DNA of 8,238 bases from Lachnospiraceae bacterium UBA3814 (GTDB lineage Bacteria > Bacillota > Clostridia > Lachnospirales > Lachnospiraceae): the NCBI GenBank assembly GCA_002368575.1, contig DFEA01000004.1, forward strand, positions 6,188 through 14,425, given 5' to 3'. This document shows positions 5,082-8,238 of this stretch, in pieces. Positions within the stretch are counted from its first letter, which is position 1. Each line of letters starts with the position of its first letter. The notes under the pieces are model-generated. The model did no database searches, was not told where the DNA came from, and worked only from the letters and a program-made list of their open reading frames with translations. Position numbers and translations under genes: made by a program.

Positions 5082-6485
5082 TTGAGGATAGGTTTTCATA
5101 CGCTTGGATGCAAGGTCAATGCCTGTGAAACGGAAAGGATGATCCATTCCTTTAAGGAGGCGGGGCATGAGATCGGAGATTTTGATGAAATAAATGACGT
5201 TTACATCGTAAATACCTGCACTGTGACCAATATCGCGGACCGAAAGTCCCGCCAGATGCTTCACAGGGCTAAGGCTGTAAACCCCGGGGCGGTTGTCGCT
5301 GCCTGCGGCTGCTTTGCGGAGACCGGCTCAAAGGGAGCCCTTAAGGATGAAGCGATCGATCTGCTTATTGGAAACAAAGACAAGGAAAGGGCAGTTGAGA
5401 TCATCGAGAGCTATATAAGAGAAAAAGAGGCTTCCGGGGAAGGGGAAGAATATCCGGACGCACTCTCTGAGCCGCAAAGCTCTCCTTTTGGTACAGGGGT
5501 CCCTGAGCCTGCCTGCAATAAGGAGTCCTCTCCCATATGCTCTCTCCATGACCATACCAGGGCCTATATAAAGGTTCAGGACGGATGCGATCAGTTTTGC
5601 AGCTACTGCATCATTCCCTATGTCAGAGGACGGATAAGGAGCAGGGACGAAAAGGATGTGCTGAGCGAAATACAGGCTCTGGCCCGGGGCGGGATCAAAG
5701 AGGTGGTCCTTACCGGGATACATTTAAGCTCCTACGGTATCGATCTTTACGATGAAAGGACCTCCTATAACGAGCTTGCAAGGAACGGGGAATATGTGAA
5801 CGCACGCCTTATAAGCCTTATAGAAAAGACCTGTGAGGTAAACGGCATAGAAAGGGTAAGGCTGGGCTCGCTTGAACCGAGGATAATCACCGCGGAGCTT
5901 CTGAGCGCCGTAAAAGCCGCGGGAAAGGTCTGTCCGCATTTTCACCTGTCACTGCAGAGCGGCTCGGACCGGGTGCTGAAACGAATGAACCGTCATTACA
6001 GCACCGGGGAATATCTTGAAAAGACAGCGCTTATCAGATCCTTTTTTGAACATCCTGCCATTACAACGGATATCATTACGGGCTTTCCCGGAGAAACGGA
6101 GGAGGAATTCCTTGAGACCAGGGATTTTCTTAACAGGGCACAGATCTACGAGACACATCTGTTCAAATACTCCAGGAGACGGGGAACCGCGGCGGATAAA
6201 ATGGAAGGGCAGCTCACGGAGAAGGAAAAGGCAAGAAGAAGCGGCATTCTGGCAGGGGACGACAGGATAAGGCGGAGGCGCTTTGGGGATTACTATGCCG
6301 GGACCGTAAAAAAGGTACTGTTTGAGGAGAAAAAGGAGATCGAAGGAGAGGAATATTATGTCGGCTTTACGGAGGAATATGTAAAGACCGCCTGCAGGGC
6401 CGGGGAGGACCTGACAAACAGGATACTTGCCGTTAACGTTACGGATAAATACATTGATGAACAATTACTTGTGTTTTTTAATTAA
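5082..6485 (+). CDS. mtaB: tRNA t6A37 methylthiotransferase MtaB (radical SAM)
   Basis: This 467-residue enzyme converts N6-threonylcarbamoyladenosine (t6A) at tRNA position 37 to its 2-methylthio form, which aids decoding of ANN codons. The N-terminal methylthiotransferase domain has the cluster cysteines C10 (HTLGCKVN), C46 (NTCTVT) and C77 (CGCFAE). The radical SAM domain has the C-x3-C-x2-C site C169, C173, C176 (DGCDQFCSYC), followed by IIPYVRGRIRSR. Further MtaB-type motifs are LTGIHLSSYG (210-219), SLEPRI, LSLQSGSD and DIITGFPGE. A C-terminal TRAM RNA-binding domain occupies about residues 400-467. HTLGCKVN and the TGIH motif favour MtaB over MiaB or RimO. The start is TTG 5082 with GGGGGA (5068-5073) as the likely binding site. 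An acidic linker (about 118-158) and an extra stretch at about 223-241 look longer than usual. It has its own promoter and no terminator before ireB. Confidence 0.93.
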   Translation: MRIGFHTLGCKVNACETERMIHSFKEAGHEIGDFDEINDVYIVNTCTVTNIADRKSRQMLHRAKAVNPGAVVAACGCFAETGSKGALKDEAIDLLIGNKDKERAVEIIESYIREKEASGEGEEYPDALSEPQSSPFGTGVPEPACNKESSPICSLHDHTRAYIKVQDGCDQFCSYCIIPYVRGRIRSRDEKDVLSEIQALARGGIKEVVLTGIHLSSYGIDLYDERTSYNELARNGEYVNARLISLIEKTCEVNGIERVRLGSLEPRIITAELLSAVKAAGKVCPHFHLSLQSGSDRVLKRMNRHYSTGEYLEKTALIRSFFEHPAITTDIITGFPGETEEEFLETRDFLNRAQIYETHLFKYSRRRGTAADKMEGQLTEKEKARRSGILAGDDRIRRRRFGDYYAGTVKKVLFEEKKEIEGEEYYVGFTEEYVKTACRAGEDLTNRILAVNVTDKYIDEQLLVFFN

Positions 6486-6497
6486 TTAGTATACAAT
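6469..6497 (+). promoter_or_regulatory. Probable promoter of the ireB-ruvX-DUF1292-rnj group
   Basis: TTGTGT (6469-6474) lies inside the end of mtaB and TACAAT (6492-6497) just after it, 17 bases apart. The -10 box matches five of six consensus positions, the -35 box only its TTG half clearly. The A/T-rich spacer fits a promoter. Start would be near 6504, with a leader of about 68 bases containing an unused GGAGG (6522-6526). Confidence 0.55.
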
Positions 6498-6571
6498 ATC
6501 TGTGGATCAAGAGGGAGATCCGGAGGTTAAAGGATCAGAGTATAAGATAATCGAATAAGGGAGGGATTAAT

Positions 6572-6835
6572 ATGCAGGATCCGGGAAGTACCCAGCATTT
6601 CAGCGTACAGAGTGAGCCCGAGACAGGCGTCAAGCTGGTTTTGGCGGCTGTATATGAAGCACTTACGGAAAAGGGCTACAACCCTGTCAACCAGATCGTA
6701 GGATATATCATGTCAGGCGATCCCACTTACATTACAAGCCATAATAACGCGAGAAGCCTTATCATGAAGGTTGAAAGGGATGAGCTTGTGGAGGAGCTTT
6801 TAGAGTCATATATTAAGAAAAATGGCTGGAAATAA
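6572..6835 (+). CDS. ireB: IreB family regulatory phosphoprotein (UPF0297)
   Basis: This 87-residue protein belongs to the IreB/YrzL family (UPF0297, DUF965). In Enterococcus faecalis IreB is phosphorylated near its N-terminus by the PASTA Ser/Thr kinase IreK and lowers intrinsic cephalosporin resistance; its molecular activity is unknown. The family core is well conserved: VYEALTEKGYNPVNQIVGY (27-45), SGDPTYI (48-54), the ARxLI stretch and VERDELVEELLESYI. The N-terminal tail MQDPGSTQHFSV is diverged: T7 followed two residues later by F10 matches the T7 site of the enterococcal protein, while the T4 position is proline. ATG 6572 follows a strong AGGGAGG (6558-6564) at 7 bases. It heads the ireB-ruvX-DUF1292 trio also found in Bacillus as yrzL-yrrK-yrzB. 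Confidence 0.95.
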   Translation: MQDPGSTQHFSVQSEPETGVKLVLAAVYEALTEKGYNPVNQIVGYIMSGDPTYITSHNNARSLIMKVERDELVEELLESYIKKNGWK

Positions 6836-6866
6836 CAGGATGGTCTGTTTGGTCCTTTGAGCCGTT

Positions 6867-6873
6867 AAGGGAG
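6867..6873 (+). promoter_or_regulatory. Ribosome binding site that decides the ruvX start
   Basis: AAGGGAG ends at 6873, which overlaps an in-frame GTG (6873-6875) and rules it out as start. ATG 6879 lies 5 bases downstream and gives the usual N-terminus MRIMGLDYG. A second ATG at 6888 would cut into the first strand of the fold. Confidence 0.75.
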
Positions 6874-6878
6874 TGCTG

Positions 6879-7295
6879 ATGAGGATAATGGGTCTCGACT
6901 ATGGCTCTAAGACGGTCGGTGTCGCAGTTTCGGACACCCTTATGTATACTGCTCAGGGCGTAGAGATAATAAGACGGGAAAGAGAAAACAAGCTCAGGCG
7001 TACCTATGCAAGGCTTGAGGAGCTTGTTAAGGAATATGATGTCGGGAGGATAGTTCTGGGTTTCCCTAAGAATATGAATAATACCGAGGGAGAAAGATGC
7101 GCCCGGGTGAAGGAGTTTGGCAGTAATGTTAAGAGAAGAACAGGACTGCCTGTTGTTCTATGGGATGAAAGGCTTACGACCGTAGCCGCGGAGCGCTCGA
7201 TGGAGGAAACGGGAGTACGTGACAGGAAGAGGTTTGTTGATGAGATAGCTGCCATGTTCATCCTTCAGGGCTACCTTGACAGTCAGAGAAAATGA
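6879..7295 (+). CDS. ruvX: RuvX/YqgF family nuclease (pre-16S rRNA processing; Holliday-junction-resolvase-like)
   Basis: This 138-residue protein has the RNase H-like fold of YqgF/RuvX. E. coli YqgF matures the 5' end of 16S rRNA, and a resolvase role in recombination has also been proposed. The acidic catalytic set is complete: D7 in GLDYGSKTVGVAVSD (5-19), E97 in WDERLTT (95-101) and D121 in VDEIAAMFILQGYLD (120-134). The substrate-loop motif LGFPKNMNNTEG (60-71) is intact. Length is typical (about 135-150). The start is ATG 6879, chosen from the binding site at 6867-6873. It lies 43 bases after ireB with no terminator between them, and 64 bases before the DUF1292 gene. The name ruvX is used by convention; which activity dominates here cannot be read from sequence. 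Confidence 0.95.
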   Translation: MRIMGLDYGSKTVGVAVSDTLMYTAQGVEIIRRERENKLRRTYARLEELVKEYDVGRIVLGFPKNMNNTEGERCARVKEFGSNVKRRTGLPVVLWDERLTTVAAERSMEETGVRDRKRFVDEIAAMFILQGYLDSQRK

Positions 7296-7297
7296 TA

Positions 7298-7315
7298 CGG
7301 TCCGGAAACGGATCG
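7298..7315 (+). other. GAAA-capped hairpin between ruvX and the DUF1292 gene
   Basis: CGGTCCG (7298-7304) and CGGATCG (7309-7315) form a 7-bp stem with one G-T wobble, closed by a stable GAAA tetraloop two bases after the ruvX stop codon. No T-tract follows, so it is unlikely to terminate transcription. It could be an RNA processing or stability element that separates ruvX from downstream genes; chance is also possible. Confidence 0.4.
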
Positions 7316-7359
7316 GGGCCTTTGGATCGTGAATAAGCCCGCCGGCGCAGAGAGGGAAG

Positions 7360-7653
7360 ATGGAAAAGCTTGAATTTGAAACCGAAGACGGAAAGTCGGA
7401 ATTTTACGTTATAGAACAGACAAGGCTTAATGAAACCGATTACCTGCTGGTATCGGAATCCCCGGAAGAGGATGCCGAGGTCCTTATCATGAAGGAGGTC
7501 TCGGGTGGATCGGGCGTTAAGAACGGAAAGGATGAGCCCGGAACGGGCAGGGATAAAGAGACGGAAGAGGCTGTCAGCATTTATGAGCTTGTAACCGATG
7601 AAAACGAACTTACGGCGGTGTTCCGTATATTTGAAGAGCTTATGGATGAGTGA
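7360..7653 (+). CDS. DUF1292 domain protein (YrzB/UPF0473 family), function unknown
   Basis: This 97-residue, strongly acidic protein fits the DUF1292 family (YrzB in Bacillus), whose function is not known. The call rests on the opening pattern FETEDGKSEFYVIEQ (6-20), the strand DYLLVSESPEEDAEVLIMK (27-45), the closing YELVTDENELTAVFRIFEELMDE (75-97) and above all the position after ireB and ruvX, the usual context. Between the two conserved halves lies a polar, glycine-rich stretch (48-72, SGGSG to EEA) that looks disordered. It has no membrane segment and no signal peptide. ATG 7360 has GAGGG (7352-7356) only 3 bases upstream, a tight spacing. An in-frame TGA at 7330-7332 limits the start from above. 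A 40-base gap separates it from rnj. Confidence 0.85.
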   Translation: MEKLEFETEDGKSEFYVIEQTRLNETDYLLVSESPEEDAEVLIMKEVSGGSGVKNGKDEPGTGRDKETEEAVSIYELVTDENELTAVFRIFEELMDE

Positions 7654-7680
7654 TCCTTAAAATGTATTTGGAAGCGGACA

Positions 7681-7689
7681 AGGAGAGGT
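7681..7689 (+). promoter_or_regulatory. Ribosome binding site supporting the TTG start of rnj
   Basis: AGGAGAGGT lies with its AGGAG core 8 bases before TTG 7694. The ATG at 7662 is in a different frame, so this site is what identifies TTG 7694 as the start. Confidence 0.75.
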
Positions 7690-7693
7690 AAAT

Positions 7694-8238
7694 TTGTCAG
7701 GGGATAAAAAAATAAATATTATTCCGCTCGGCGGTCTTGGGCAGATAGGAATGAACATCACTGCCTTTGAGTACGGAGACTCAATAGTCATCGTCGATTG
7801 CGGACTGGCTTTTCCGGAGGATGACATGCTGGGTATAGACCTGGTCATACCGGATGTCAGCTATCTTGCGGAAAATGCGGAAAAGCTCTGCGGCCTCGTT
7901 ATCACTCATGGACATGAGGATCATATCGGGGCTATTCCTTATATAATAAAACAGCTTAATGTACCCGTTTATGCCACAAGGCTTACGATGGCCCTTATTG
8001 ACGGAAAGCTCAAGGAGCATCTTCTTGAGAACGAGGTCGAAAGGCATATCGTTGATTTCGGGGATGTGGTCTCCTTCGGCGATATAAAGACAGAGTTTAT
8101 AAAAACCAATCATTCGATAGCCGATGCCAGTGCACTGGCGATCCATACTCCGGCGGGAACGGTGGTGCATACCGGGGATTTCAAGGTGGACTATACCCCT
8201 GTATTCGGGGCGCCCATAGATCTTCAGAGGTTTGCGGA
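7694..8238 (+). CDS. rnj: Ribonuclease J, N-terminal part (cut by the window end)
   Basis: The first 181 codons of a protein of usually about 550 residues are present. RNase J is the 5'-3' exonuclease and endonuclease central to mRNA decay and rRNA maturation in Firmicutes. The metallo-beta-lactamase part is clear: IIPLGGLGQIGMN near the start, DCGLAFPEDDMLGIDLVIPD, the zinc motif HGHEDH (72-77, with H72, H74, D76, H77), NHSIADA with H140, and HTGDFKVD with H159 and D162. The motif spacing and PEDDMLGIDLVIPD distinguish RNase J from generic lactamase-fold hydrolases. The beta-CASP and C-terminal domains are outside. The start is TTG 7694, giving MSGDKKINIIPLGG. It probably continues the ireB-ruvX-DUF1292 transcript; no promoter or terminator was found in the 40-base gap. 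Whether it is J1 or J2 cannot be told from this part. Confidence 0.93.
   Translation, partial: MSGDKKINIIPLGGLGQIGMNITAFEYGDSIVIVDCGLAFPEDDMLGIDLVIPDVSYLAENAEKLCGLVITHGHEDHIGAIPYIIKQLNVPVYATRLTMALIDGKLKEHLLENEVERHIVDFGDVVSFGDIKTEFIKTNHSIADASALAIHTPAGTVVHTGDFKVDYTPVFGAPIDLQRFA

Noticed and set aside
6016..6270. An 84-codon plus-strand frame inside mtaB
   Set aside because: It lies out of frame within the intact radical SAM and TRAM coding region and has no recognisable motif.
5949..6464. A 171-codon minus-strand frame opposite mtaB
   Set aside because: It is a shadow of the conserved MtaB frame, with no promoter or binding site supporting it.
6873..6878. Upstream GTG start for ruvX
   Set aside because: The GTG overlaps the ribosome binding site; ATG 6879 has proper spacing and the canonical N-terminus.
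7662..7691. Nine-codon open frame (MYLEADKER) just before rnj, ending in the rnj binding site
   Set aside because: It has no convincing binding site of its own and is short enough to be chance; kept only as a possible leader peptide if conserved in relatives.
1..8238. A hidden new multi-gene system, mobile element, CRISPR array or RNA gene
   Set aside because: Every plus-strand gene matches a known core family in a known order; no transposase, direct-repeat array, tRNA or rRNA signature was seen, and no gap exceeds about 220 bases.

Overview
The window looks like core chromosome of a low-to-mid GC Firmicute, most likely a clostridium of the Lachnospiraceae. The evidence is the gene order ssb-rpsR-gdpP-rplI-dnaB, the run ireB-ruvX-DUF1292-rnj (IreB, GdpP, RNase J and the DUF1292 protein are Firmicutes-type genes), a small HPr-like protein without the active-site histidine, strong GGAGG-type ribosome binding sites and frequent TTG starts. 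The family assignment rests on recalled protein resemblance, not on a search. No mobile element, CRISPR array, tRNA, rRNA or phage gene was seen, and base composition appears even throughout.

Layout. (1) Positions 1-563: the last codons of ssb, then rpsR (zinc-type ribosomal protein S18), closed by a GC-rich hairpin. (2) Positions 645-4544: a strong extended -10 promoter drives gdpP (membrane c-di-AMP phosphodiesterase), rplI (ribosomal protein L9) and dnaB (replicative helicase). gdpP and rplI overlap by 4 bases, and rplI and dnaB are 7 bases apart, so they probably form one operon. (3) Positions 4545-4985: a convergent, hairpin-rich spacer, then a minus-strand gene for an HPr-like protein with its own promoter. 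It keeps the regulatory-serine region of HPr but lacks the phosphorylatable histidine. (4) Positions 5005-6485: a divergent promoter and mtaB, a radical-SAM tRNA methylthiotransferase. (5) Positions 6469-8238: a probable promoter, then ireB, ruvX, a DUF1292 gene and the 5' part of rnj (RNase J), all on the plus strand.

The genes serve information processing (replication: SSB, DnaB; translation: S18, L9, MtaB; RNA maturation and decay: RuvX/YqgF, RNase J) together with signalling (c-di-AMP turnover by GdpP, a Ser/Thr-kinase target IreB, and a Crh-like HPr paralogue). I did not find a convincing undescribed multi-gene system. The points most worth a second look are the histidine-less HPr-like protein with its divergent promoter and tandem 3' hairpins, the diverged phosphorylation tail of IreB, the insertions in MtaB, and the TTG starts on four of ten genes.
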